Assembly: GCA_013287505.1 (NCBI GenBank)
Contig: JABDDR010000001.1
Span: 81,931 to 130,516 of the forward strand
DNA length: 48,586 nt
Origin: Gammaproteobacteria bacterium
Lineage (GTDB): Bacteria; Pseudomonadota; Gammaproteobacteria; Coxiellales; Coxiellaceae
Direction of reading: 5' to 3'
Notes under the pieces: generated by a model
Database searches by the model: none
What the model saw: the letters and a program-made list of their open reading frames with translations, nothing else
What the model was told of the DNA's origin: nothing
Part shown: piece after piece, positions 10,394 to 19,604 of the stretch
Layout: every line of letters starts with the position of its first letter
How positions within the stretch are numbered: position 1 is the first letter of the stretch
Position numbers and translations under genes: made by a program

Positions 10394-10816
10394 ATGTCTA
10401 TCGAACAAACACTTTCTATCATCAAACCCGATGCAGTTGCAAACAATGTCATTGGAAAAATTATTACACGCTTTGAAGATGCGGGATTAAAAGTAGTTGC
10501 CGCACGTATGATGCAGCTCACGCGCGAACAAGCTGAGCAATTTTATGCAGAACATGCCGCAAGACCATTTTTTGCGCCACTCGTCGCATTTATGACACAA
10601 GGTCCTGTGGTTGTTCAAGTATTGCAAGGCATCGACGCGATTAAAAAAAATCGCGATATTATGGGCGCAACCAATCCTAAAGAAGCATTGCCCGGCACAA
10701 TTCGTGCAGATTTTGCACAATCTATCGATGCAAATGCGGTTCATGGTTCGGATTCAGTGGCGGCAGCTACACGCGAGATTGCGTTTTTCTTTAAACCAAA
10801 CGAAATATGTGCGTAA
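10394..10816 (+). CDS. ndk: Nucleoside diphosphate kinase
   Basis: [36 protein letters not shown] active-site region; start at the internal ATG. Confidence 0.97.
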   Translation: MSIEQTLSIIKPDAVANNVIGKIITRFEDAGLKVVAARMMQLTREQAEQFYAEHAARPFFAPLVAFMTQGPVVVQVLQGIDAIKKNRDIMGATNPKEALPGTIRADFAQSIDANAVHGSDSVAAATREIAFFFKPNEICA

Positions 10817-10874
10817 ATATACCACGATCTTGCAATAGCTTTGAGCGCAGCGAGCACAACTAAGGAATGTCACA

Positions 10875-11636
10875 GTGACTGAAAAAACACATGAATCACC
10901 TGTTTCAATGACACCAGGAAAATTATTATCCGCTGCGCGGGAAGCACGTGGATTTTCTCTGGCGGAAATTGCAAAACAAACACGTTTGTCTGTGCAAACA
11001 ATATGTGATATTGAGCAAGACGACTACAAACACATTGGTGCACGACCCTTTGTTCGTGGTTACTTGTGCACCTATGCGCGTTTGGTGAACGTTCCTGAAA
11101 AACAAATTTTAGAAGCATTGGAAGCATCTGGTTTAATGCCAGCTGAAACTTATCCCACGCTACCGATTGTTGAGAGTGTCCCTGTCACAAACGTAACGCA
11201 TTTGCGTTCGCGTTCGTTAAATGCACGCTGGATATTAAGTGGTGTCAGTGCGTTGATATTAATTGCATTGATTATTTGGTGGCAAGACGCACCGCTGTCT
11301 TCAAAAGAAATCCCCATTAAACACGCACAAACAAATACAGACACCTCAGCAATGGCGACGATCTCGCAACCAGACGCTACGCCATCTAAACAAGTGGATA
11401 CACAATCCGAATCGGTAGATGCAAACTCACAACCAATAACTGCTCTATCCGCTTCTAAGACCGTTCCAACTGTAAAAAAAGTGGTGGGGCATAAAGAAAA
11501 AACCAAGATGCTCGTTAAAAAAGACAAAGCGGTCAGTATCAGCAAAAAGAATAATGATGATGATATGATCACTGGATTTGTGACCAAGCCATCTGCAGCA
11601 CTACACCCCACTTATACGATTTCACCAGCGCCATAA
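10875..11636 (+). CDS. rodZ: RodZ-like HTH/TM protein
   Basis: GTG start; N-terminal HTH (GKLLSAAREARGFSLAEIAKQTRLSVQTICDIEQDDY), TM segment (WILSGVSALILIALIIWW), upstream of hisS. Confidence 0.8.
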   Translation: MTEKTHESPVSMTPGKLLSAAREARGFSLAEIAKQTRLSVQTICDIEQDDYKHIGARPFVRGYLCTYARLVNVPEKQILEALEASGLMPAETYPTLPIVESVPVTNVTHLRSRSLNARWILSGVSALILIALIIWWQDAPLSSKEIPIKHAQTNTDTSAMATISQPDATPSKQVDTQSESVDANSQPITALSASKTVPTVKKVVGHKEKTKMLVKKDKAVSISKKNNDDDMITGFVTKPSAALHPTYTISPAP

Positions 11637-11650
11637 ATGTCATACCCATT

Positions 11651-12904
11651 ATGAAAGAAAAAATTCAAGCCATTCGCGGAATGAATGACATTCTTCCGAA
11701 CGCTACCCCTTATTGGCAACATATTGAATCTGTTTGTCGTGATGTTGCAGCGCAATACGCTTATCATGAAATTCGTTTTCCATTGCTTGAACAAACAAAA
11801 TTATTTAAACGCGGTATCGGTGATGCAACCGATATTGTTGAAAAGGAAATGTATACATTCGATGATCGCAATGGTGATAGCTTAACATTGCGTCCTGAAG
11901 GCACGGCAAGTTGCGTGCGTGCGGGCATTGAGCATGGATTGCTATACAATCAAATACAACGTTTGTGGTATATGGGCCCGATGTTTCGTCATGAACGGCC
12001 GCAAAAAGGTCGCACACGTCAATTTCATCAATTCGGCGTTGAAGCGTTTGGTTTAAGTGGGCCTGATATTGATGTTGAAATTATTTTATTATCCAAACGT
12101 ATTTTTGATTGCTTGGGTTTATCGCAAGATATTACATTAGAAATAAACACGCTGGGTAGTTTCGAGCAACGTGAACAATACAAAGTCGAGCTGGTTAACT
12201 ATTTTAACGCACATAAAAATAAATGCGACGAAGATTCACAACGACGCTTGATCACCAATCCTTTACGCATTTTAGATAGCAAAAATCCAGAAATGAAATC
12301 GCTCATTGAAAATGCACCCCAATTAAATGATTTTATTGTGGGTGATGCGAAAAAACATTTTGATCATACCTGTGAATTATTAACTGCGGCAGGTGTGCCA
12401 TTTAAAATAAATCCCTACCTAGTGCGTGGCTTAGATTATTATTGCTTAACTGTTTTTGAATGGGTAACAACACACTTGGGTGCACAAGGCACGGTGTGTG
12501 CTGGCGGACGTTACGATGGTTTGGTGGAACAGCTGGGTGGAAAAGCCACGCCGGCATTTGGTTTTTCAATGGGATTAGAGCGCATTGCATTATTATTACA
12601 AGAGAAAAAATCGATGGATGATGTGCCAGATTTTTATGTGATTTCACAAAACGATTCGGCTGCATTATTATTTTGCGAAAAACTGCGCGATCAATTTAAA
12701 GATATTGCTATTGAAATGAATTGTGGGAAAGGTGATTCGAGCAAACAATTAAAACGTGCTTATGACAGAAATGCGAAATTTGCCTTGTTTCTAGATGAAG
12801 ATAAAACAATAGCAATGAAAAACTTAAAAGAAAATAAAGAGAATATTTTATTTTCGGCAGAGTCGCTGGATAAATTATTTTTGTTTATTAAAGAAAATTT
12901 TTAA
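11651..12904 (+). CDS. hisS: Histidyl-tRNA synthetase
   Basis: Class II aaRS motifs: RGMNDILP, TLRPEGTASCVRA, GPMFRHERPQKGRTRQFHQFGVE, GRYDGLVEQLGG. Confidence 0.97.
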   Translation: MKEKIQAIRGMNDILPNATPYWQHIESVCRDVAAQYAYHEIRFPLLEQTKLFKRGIGDATDIVEKEMYTFDDRNGDSLTLRPEGTASCVRAGIEHGLLYNQIQRLWYMGPMFRHERPQKGRTRQFHQFGVEAFGLSGPDIDVEIILLSKRIFDCLGLSQDITLEINTLGSFEQREQYKVELVNYFNAHKNKCDEDSQRRLITNPLRILDSKNPEMKSLIENAPQLNDFIVGDAKKHFDHTCELLTAAGVPFKINPYLVRGLDYYCLTVFEWVTTHLGAQGTVCAGGRYDGLVEQLGGKATPAFGFSMGLERIALLLQEKKSMDDVPDFYVISQNDSAALLFCEKLRDQFKDIAIEMNCGKGDSSKQLKRAYDRNAKFALFLDEDKTIAMKNLKENKENILFSAESLDKLFLFIKENF

Positions 12905-12936
12905 ATACGCGAAATCTGAAATTGTTTGAGGTAGCG

Positions 12937-13057
12937 AGCGCTTGTTGGGGTTACGGGTAGCGCTTGAGGGGAATACGAGGCATGGATGCCGAGTTTAGCC
13001 TACATGGATGTACTAGCGGCGTCCCCGAAAGTGCTACCCTAACCTCAACAAGTGCGA
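12937..13057. repeat. Palindromic ATGGATG-type repeat, copy A
   Basis: Core acgggtagcgcttgaggggaatacgaggcatggatgccgagtttagcctacatggatgtactagcggcgtccccgaaagtgctaccctaa flanked by CTTGTTGGGGTTA / TAACCTCAACAAG arms. Confidence 0.95.
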
Positions 13058-13111
13058 GTGGTTGAAAAATTACCGCTAAAATTACAGCTAAAATTAAGAG
13101 GATTTAAAAAC

Positions 13112-13735
13112 ATGTTAGACGGATACGTTTCAGAAAAAGAACAACTAGAATCCATCCAAAAATGGTGGCGTGAAAATGGCAAATTTCTCATGATCGCGAT
13201 TATTATTGGTTTGGCGATCGGATTTGGCTGGCGTTATTGGCGCACACTTTCCATGCATCGCGCAGAAAATGCATCTGTTGTTTATCAATCGGTGTTGCAA
13301 GCAGATTCACAAAATAAAATAACGACTGCACAAGGTGGCGCCACAATTTTAATGAATGATTTTTCGAGTTCACCCTATGCCAGCTTGAGCGCATTATTAT
13401 TCGCAAAAGAGGCGGTTGCACAAAATGCACTTCCGACTGCTTTAACAAAATTACAGTGGGTTATTAAAAACAGCGATCAAAAAAGTCTAAAGCAAATCGC
13501 ACGCATTGATGCAGCACGCATTTTGCTCTCACAAAAAAATACAACCGCAGCAATGAATGAATTAAAAATTGTAGATGATAAAAGTTTTTTACCGCTTGTT
13601 AATTGGGTAAAAGGTGATATTGAAACACAATTAGGAAATGCAGTCGCTGCAAAACAAGATTATTTGGCAGCAAAAAAGGCGTTGGCTGAATTTCCACCAG
13701 CAAATGATTTATTAAAACAACAATTGGCACAATAA
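13112..13735 (+). CDS. yfgM: YfgM-like TPR ancillary translocon subunit
   Basis: MLDGYVSEKEQLESIQKWWRENGKFLMIAIIIGLAIGFGWRYW; gene order hisS-yfgM-der. Confidence 0.85.
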   Translation: MLDGYVSEKEQLESIQKWWRENGKFLMIAIIIGLAIGFGWRYWRTLSMHRAENASVVYQSVLQADSQNKITTAQGGATILMNDFSSSPYASLSALLFAKEAVAQNALPTALTKLQWVIKNSDQKSLKQIARIDAARILLSQKNTTAAMNELKIVDDKSFLPLVNWVKGDIETQLGNAVAAKQDYLAAKKALAEFPPANDLLKQQLAQ

Positions 13736-15069
13736 TGCTTCCCGTCTTAACTATCGTTGGCCGTCCGAATGTCGGCAAATCCACGCTTTATAATCGCTTA
13801 ACAAAAACACGTGACGCGATTGTCGGTGATATGCCAGGCATCACACGTGATCGCCATTATGGTGAAGGCACATTTGAAAATCGTTCTTTTATTGTCGTAG
13901 ATACGGGCGGTATTGCAGAGCCTGACACTGATAAAGAAATGGCGAATATTACTGAGCAACAAGTTACAGAAGCAATTAAAGAAGCGGATGTGATTTTATT
14001 TGTGGTTGATGCAACCGCAGGCATTGCAACCGGCGATTGGGAAATTGCCAAGCAATTACGGACGACCACATCTAAACCTGTATTTTTAGTAATTAATAAA
14101 TCAGAACGCGCACAAGCAGAATTAATTAACAGTGAATTTTATCAACTGGGATTAAAAACAATCTATACCGTTTCAGCCAATATTGGTCGTGGTATTGATA
14201 CCATGCTTGCGAGTATTTTATCCGCATTTCCAGTTGATGAAATTAAAGAAGAAGCGATTGATGAAACACGTACGCGAATCACTGTACTGGGTCGTCCCAA
14301 TGTCGGAAAATCCACCTTAATTAATCGCATTTTTGGTGAAGAACGCGTAATTGTTTTTGATCGCCCTGGCACCACGCGTGACAGCATTGAAATTCCTTAT
14401 GAAAGAAATGGCCGAAAATACACATTGATCGATACCGCAGGTATTCGTCGCCGCGGAAAAGTAACCGAAGGTGTTGAAATATTTTCCGTAATCAAAGCAA
14501 TGCAGGCCATGAAGCAATCGCATGTGGTTGTATTGGTGGTTGATGCGCGCGACGGACTATCCGATCAAGACATGCGTTTGATGGGATTGATTATGGAAAC
14601 GGGTAACGCGCTCGTGTTGGCATTTAATAAATGGGATGGCATGAACGAAGAAGATCGCGACGCTTTTAAACGCGCTGTGGATCGTCGTTTACCCTTCGCC
14701 ACTTTTGCGCGTCGTTATTATATTTCCGCAAAACACGGCACAGGCGTTGGACAACTGTATGATGCAATTGATGAAACACAAGATGCGCTAGCGCAACCTT
14801 TTGCAACCCACGAATTAACAAAAATATTAATGGCAGCAACCGCCGATCATCAACCGCCGCTCGTACAAGGTCGTCGCGTGAAATTGCGTTACGCACATTT
14901 AGGTTCGCGTCGTCCACTCGTGTTTGTAATTCATGGAAAACAAGTGGATAAATTACCAGGATCTTACAAACAATATTTAATTAATTATTTTCGCGATCAA
15001 TTAAAGCTTGTCGGCATTCCATTAATTTTAAAATTTTTAACTGACGATAATCCGTATGTGATCGGTTAG
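13735..15069 (+). CDS. der: Ribosome-associated GTPase Der (EngA)
   Basis: Two GTPase domains (GRPNVGKSTLYNRL and GRPNVGKSTLINRI), DTAGIRRRGKV, KH-like C-terminus. Confidence 0.97.
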   Translation: MLPVLTIVGRPNVGKSTLYNRLTKTRDAIVGDMPGITRDRHYGEGTFENRSFIVVDTGGIAEPDTDKEMANITEQQVTEAIKEADVILFVVDATAGIATGDWEIAKQLRTTTSKPVFLVINKSERAQAELINSEFYQLGLKTIYTVSANIGRGIDTMLASILSAFPVDEIKEEAIDETRTRITVLGRPNVGKSTLINRIFGEERVIVFDRPGTTRDSIEIPYERNGRKYTLIDTAGIRRRGKVTEGVEIFSVIKAMQAMKQSHVVVLVVDARDGLSDQDMRLMGLIMETGNALVLAFNKWDGMNEEDRDAFKRAVDRRLPFATFARRYYISAKHGTGVGQLYDAIDETQDALAQPFATHELTKILMAATADHQPPLVQGRRVKLRYAHLGSRRPLVFVIHGKQVDKLPGSYKQYLINYFRDQLKLVGIPLILKFLTDDNPYVIG

Positions 15070-15157
15070 CGCGCCAATCACACTTTTTACATTTCGGTTA
15101 TGATTGTATTCAAGCGCGGATTCGCGGCCCAATGCATTCTTATTTTATCGTTATTTT

Positions 15158-16153
15158 TTATTGTCCCAAAGCGGCAAAAATAGGGCGTGCGTTATTATCC
15201 CTTTCATGCTGTTCTGCTTGCATCGCTATTTCCAATACATTGTCGGGCAAAGTAAATCGACTCAGCACGGCATGTGTTTTTAACATCAATGCTTGAACGG
15301 CTGAAAACAATGTTCCTACCATTGTCACGCTTACTGCTACAAAATAGTTTTCAAAACGCTTAGGTTTGTGAGTGGTGAAAAGACGTCTGTGGGGTCCAGT
15401 GTCTTTATATCCATCGATAGCACCACCGACAGCAGCCCCCGCAAAACACGATAAAAAACACATCGTAAGTGCCTGCAATACTGTTTTTGCCCAAAACGGA
15501 CTTGTAATCACACTCAAAATCAATCCCGTGTCACGCAATAATTCGCTATAACTGGATGTCGAATCGGCGATTCCACCTTCCTGCAATAGAAATAAAATAA
15601 GACTTGCGTCGTTGTGTACCCCTGGCGCATGATGAGCATGACCTGCAAAAGATGCGTATTTATGTTCATTGTTTTTATATTTATTCAACGCATACAACAT
15701 CTTTTTCGCATCTAATGAGAACAATTTAACAGATCGTGTTGGTTGCATGGGTGAATCAAATTGTTTCTTCTTAATGACTTCTAAAATTTCTCTGGGGTTT
15801 AAATGCAGATCTGCACCAGCAGAATGAAGATACCCTATAATCAGACAATCATTTTCTAGTGTATCTACCCAGTAAGGCGCAAAACCATCACATTCCTTTT
15901 TTAGCTGATCAAGTATCGTCCCATCTTTTGCTGCTTTAAGTCTGTCTTGTATCAGTTGTTCGATGTTCGTGTCAAATGTGTAACTGATGTAGTGTTTTTT
16001 GCCATTATCTATAATCGTCATGCCAATGCCACCAATCGTCACGCCAATGCCACCAAACATAAAATTCGTCGGCTGCCAATAATGAACAACGACATAATTG
16101 CGTTCATCTATCACCGTTTTTCTTTGCCTGATACCAAAAAGAAATTGTCGCAT
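15158..16153 (-). CDS. Hypothetical protein with Gly-rich and hydrophobic segments; no family recognised
   Basis: Long ORF (331 aa); internal duplicated GGIGVTIGGIGMTI; hydrophobic stretches near the C-terminus; no recognisable domain. Confidence 0.6.
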   Translation of the reverse strand: MRQFLFGIRQRKTVIDERNYVVVHYWQPTNFMFGGIGVTIGGIGMTIIDNGKKHYISYTFDTNIEQLIQDRLKAAKDGTILDQLKKECDGFAPYWVDTLENDCLIIGYLHSAGADLHLNPREILEVIKKKQFDSPMQPTRSVKLFSLDAKKMLYALNKYKNNEHKYASFAGHAHHAPGVHNDASLILFLLQEGGIADSTSSYSELLRDTGLILSVITSPFWAKTVLQALTMCFLSCFAGAAVGGAIDGYKDTGPHRRLFTTHKPKRFENYFVAVSVTMVGTLFSAVQALMLKTHAVLSRFTLPDNVLEIAMQAEQHERDNNARPIFAALGQ

Positions 16154-16205
16154 AGTTTGTTCTTCTGTCCAGTATGCTTTGTATAAAGTACGATTTTTTT
16201 ACGAT

Positions 16206-16763
16206 TTAATCATGTTGACAATTTTCACCATGCACATGATGATGATCGTCGCCACCCTGCCGATTTATTTTTTCGATTTTCTTTTTGATAATATTACGTT
16301 TTAAATGAGATAAGTAATCAATAAATAATTTTCCATCCAGATGATCTAATTCATGCTGGATGCATTTTGCCATAAATCCTTCTGCTTCAAATTCCATTGC
16401 TTTGCCAAATCGATCTTGCGCTTTGACTTTAATTTTTTCAGCACGCGTTACTTTTTCATACGCACCCCCTTTCACAGACATACATCCTTCAGGCGATGTT
16501 TCCGTGCCGATTTTTTCGATAATTTCGGCATTCACCAAACAGAGCGGTTGATCTTTTTTTTCGGAAAAATCAATTACGGTAATGTGTTTGGGGTTTTTAA
16601 AATCCAGTTGTGTGCATGCCAATGCCGCACAATTTTCAGATGCATAATGCGTTTCAAACATGTCATCAATCATTTGTTGTGTTTGCGCGCCGAAATCGGT
16701 GACTTTTTCGCCTTTGGTGCGTAAACGTAGATCGGGAAATTGTAGGATTTTAACAATAGACAT
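16206..16763 (-). CDS. def: Peptide deformylase-like protein
   Basis: MSIVKILQFPDLRLRTKGEKV, EGCMSVKG (EGCLS-like), QHELDHLDGKLFIDYLS (HExxH). Confidence 0.93.
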   Translation of the reverse strand: MSIVKILQFPDLRLRTKGEKVTDFGAQTQQMIDDMFETHYASENCAALACTQLDFKNPKHITVIDFSEKKDQPLCLVNAEIIEKIGTETSPEGCMSVKGGAYEKVTRAEKIKVKAQDRFGKAMEFEAEGFMAKCIQHELDHLDGKLFIDYLSHLKRNIIKKKIEKINRQGGDDHHHVHGENCQHD

Positions 16764-16837
16764 AAACATTCTCGTATTTTTTTAATATTGACACACAAAA
16801 ATCAAAGAATAACTGCACGCCGATTGCACTTCTCACC

Positions 16838-16991
16838 ATATGGTTTAGAAGCCGAGCGTAAGCGAATGCGAAACCATAAACAACGATAAATCTCAAATCG
16901 CTAATCAGTTTTTATAAAATGCATCCTATATTTTAAGTGTTATCCTTGATTGGGCTTTCGCATTCGCTTACGCTCGGCTTCTAAACCATAT
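16838..16991. repeat. Long inverted repeat: perfect 36-nt arms (16838-16873 / 16956-16991)
   Basis: atatggtttagaagccgagcgtaagcgaatgcgaaa vs tttcgcattcgcttacgctcggcttctaaaccatat are exact reverse complements. Confidence 0.95.
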
Positions 16992-17029
16992 AGCGAGAAG
17001 TTGCGGCAAGTGCAATGCTTCTTTGTTTT

Positions 17030-17113
17030 TGCCGGGAAGAGGACTCGAACCTCCACGGGTGTTACCCCACAGGCATCTGAAACCTGCGTGTCTACCAATT
17101 CCACCATCTCGGC
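17030..17113 (-). tRNA. tRNA-Leu (anticodon CAG)
   Basis: Reverse complement GCCGAGATGGTGGAATTGGTAGACACGCAGGTTTCAGATGCCTGTGGGGTAACACCCGTGGAGGTTCGAGTCCTCTTCCCGGCA folds as class II tRNA with long variable arm; anticodon loop TTCAGAT; CCA not encoded. Confidence 0.95.
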
Positions 17114-17761
17114 TTACCAATCAATCGGTATTCTACCTGCTTTTTTTAAAATTGCATTCGCTTTTGAAAAATGTTTACAGCTTAAAAAGCCGCGATGTGC
17201 AGACAAAGGCGATGGATGCGGCGCGGTTAATATCACATGTTTTTTCGTATCAATTAATGCCGTTTTTTTCTGCGCAGAAGATCCCCATAATAAATAAACA
17301 ATGGTTTCGGTATGTGAATTAAGACATGAAATCACTGTATCTGTAAATTTTTCCCAGCCAATATTCGCGTGCGATTGCGGTTTATTTTCTTCAACCGTTA
17401 AAACGGTATTTAATAATAAAACACCTTGATTTGCCCATTTTTCTAAACAACCCGACTTGGGTATTTCAATATCACAATCATTTTTTAATGCTTTAAAAAT
17501 ATTCACTAATGAAGGCGGTGGTTTGATACCCTGCTTCACCGAAAAAGAAAGTCCATGCGCTTGATGAGGATTGTGATAAGGATCTTGTCCAACGATAACC
17601 ACTTTGACATCAGAAAATGGCGTGAATCGAATTGCATTAAAAATATCAGATTGCGCGGGATAAATGATTTTACCTTTTAAGCGTTCTTGTTTGAGAAACT
17701 CTAAAATGCTTTGAAAATAAGGTTTTTGTTTTTCGGATGCAAGAAAGGTTGACCAATTCAT
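17114..17761 (-). CDS. ung: Uracil-DNA glycosylase
   Basis: VVIVGQDPYHNPHQAHGLSFSV (GQDPYH) and TAPHPSPLSAHRGF; start set at the MNWSTF Met. Confidence 0.97.
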   Translation of the reverse strand: MNWSTFLASEKQKPYFQSILEFLKQERLKGKIIYPAQSDIFNAIRFTPFSDVKVVIVGQDPYHNPHQAHGLSFSVKQGIKPPPSLVNIFKALKNDCDIEIPKSGCLEKWANQGVLLLNTVLTVEENKPQSHANIGWEKFTDTVISCLNSHTETIVYLLWGSSAQKKTALIDTKKHVILTAPHPSPLSAHRGFLSCKHFSKANAILKKAGRIPIDW

Positions 17762-17788
17762 AAAATGAATATCACTATTTTTATTCAA

Positions 17789-17903
17789 ACTTTCGCGCCC
17801 GCTCACGCGGGGGCTTCTAAGCTTTATCACTGGCACAAACCGTCAGCAAGCACGCGCTAGTGATATGGTTTAGAAGCATTTGCGTTAGCAAACGCGAATG
17901 GGG
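17789..17903. repeat. Two diverged palindromic units of the ggtttagaagc...gcgaa family
   Basis: 17789-17820 actttcgcgcccgctcacgcgggggcttctaa and 17866-17903 tggtttagaagcatttgcgttagcaaacgcgaatgggg share ends with the 16838-16991 repeat but have different internal hairpins. Confidence 0.75.
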
Positions 17904-17952
17904 CTATCACTATATTATCACTGATACAGCACAAAGGTTGAGAATAACGGTA

Positions 17953-18774
17953 TTAACCAATCACTGTAATCGCATGCCCCAACCCTGCACGCGCAATGCG
18001 TGCCACCAAACTATCTGATTCATCGACGTTTGCTAATGGCCCAATTTGCACACGATATAATCTTGATACGCGCACATCATGCGTGATGATAATATTGCGT
18101 CTTGTTAAACGCTCTAATTCATATCTCAATCGCTGCGCATTCGCAGGATAAGCAAACGCACCCACTTGTAAATACAGCTGCGGACGATGATGCGCGAAAA
18201 TTTGACGGGTTCTTTGCAGCGGATTCGGCTCATCGATACTCGTGACCTCGACCAATGCAGTACCGCGACTCGCATACCCTAACTTTTTTGCAGCAACATA
18301 CGATAAATCCATAATGCGATTAGCAGCGAAAGGTCCACGATCATTCACTTTCACAATAACTTGCCGACCATTTTCCAAATTGGTTACCCGCACATAGCAA
18401 GGAATCGGTAAATCAGGGCTGGCTGCGGTCATGCCCAATAAGTTATACGGTTCACGGGTTGATGTTAATCGGCCATTAAATTTCGTGCCATACCAAGACG
18501 CTATACCGCGCTTATCATAACCGCGCGCTGTTTTTAAAACGTGATACCATCGACCATCAACGTGATAATCTTCATTGCCATACTTACTTTTAGGCAAATA
18601 ATGCGGTATTGGGTTGTGAATTTTGCTCACATCCACATAGTAATGTGGCGGGCCATCTTGCGATGAAGGACGATGAAAACAGCCGCCTACCGTAAAAATA
18701 AAGAAAAAAAGACCGAGCACTAAAAAACTAAAAACAGGAGATTGCGGCTTTTTGGGTGTCTGGGCAGGTTGCAT
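17953..18774 (-). CDS. rlpA: RlpA family lipoprotein with SPOR domain
   Basis: GIASWYGTKFNGRLTSTREPYNLLGMTAASPDLPIPCYVRVTNLENGRQVIVKVNDRGPF; C-terminal SPOR-like LYLQVGAFAYPANAQRL. Confidence 0.94.
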   Translation of the reverse strand: MQPAQTPKKPQSPVFSFLVLGLFFFIFTVGGCFHRPSSQDGPPHYYVDVSKIHNPIPHYLPKSKYGNEDYHVDGRWYHVLKTARGYDKRGIASWYGTKFNGRLTSTREPYNLLGMTAASPDLPIPCYVRVTNLENGRQVIVKVNDRGPFAANRIMDLSYVAAKKLGYASRGTALVEVTSIDEPNPLQRTRQIFAHHRPQLYLQVGAFAYPANAQRLRYELERLTRRNIIITHDVRVSRLYRVQIGPLANVDESDSLVARIARAGLGHAITVIG

Positions 18775-18856
18775 TATATTGTCCGTGTGTAATTGTCCCT
18801 AAATTTCCTTTATGATAGCGAACTCACTCAATTGTGCAAGTCGGATAATTTAAAAT

Positions 18857-19600
18857 ATGAAAAAACATGAATTAATCTATGGTTTTCACGCAGTAAAAAC
18901 CGTATTAAAAACGCGTCCCCATGATGTGCTGCAATTATTAGTACAAGCCAATCGCAATGACCATCGATTGATCGAAATGACCGAACTGGCAGCATCATTT
19001 AAAATTCCGTGCGAAACGATATCAAAAATAAAATTACAAGAACTGGTGGGTATCGATGCAAATCATCAAGGCATTGTTGCAAACTGCAAGCCCTTATCTG
19101 CATGGACAGAAAAAGAATTAATGGCTTGTATCGAAAATGCGACAGATCGCGTCATCCTTTTGTTTTTAGATGGCGTACAAGATCCACATAATTTAGGAGC
19201 CTGTTTGCGCAGCGCCAATGCATTTGGTGTCACCGCAGTGATTGCGCCAAAAGATCGTGCAGTGGCATTAACTGATGTTGTGAAAAAAGTGGCTTGCGGC
19301 GCTGCAGAACAAACGCCTTTTGTAACCGTAACTAATTTGCATCGCACCATCCAACAAATTCAACAATTGGGTGTTTGGTTGGTGGGTCTTGATTCAGATG
19401 CCACATTAACGTTAACGGATGTGGATTTAAAAGGTAATATAGGTATTGTGATGGGCGGCGAAGGTCAAGGCTTACGACGATTAACCCGTGAAGCCTGCGA
19501 TTACTTAGCAAAAATCCCCATGCAAGGTTCAGTTGAAAGTTTAAATGTATCGGTTGCAACAGGTGTTGCGCTCTACGAAACTCAAAGACAACGGAGTTAA
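18857..19600 (+). CDS. rlmB: 23S rRNA (guanosine-2'-O-)-methyltransferase RlmB
   Basis: SPOUT motifs LDGVQDPHNLGACLRSANAFGV, VMGGEGQGLRRLTREACD, MQGSVESLNVSVATGVALYE. Confidence 0.96.
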   Translation: MKKHELIYGFHAVKTVLKTRPHDVLQLLVQANRNDHRLIEMTELAASFKIPCETISKIKLQELVGIDANHQGIVANCKPLSAWTEKELMACIENATDRVILLFLDGVQDPHNLGACLRSANAFGVTAVIAPKDRAVALTDVVKKVACGAAEQTPFVTVTNLHRTIQQIQQLGVWLVGLDSDATLTLTDVDLKGNIGIVMGGEGQGLRRLTREACDYLAKIPMQGSVESLNVSVATGVALYETQRQRS

Positions 19601-19604
19601 TATT

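Noticed and set aside
16950-17322. Plus-strand ORFs across tRNA-Leu and the ung 3' end
   Set aside because: They run through the tRNA and antisense to ung; no protein features.
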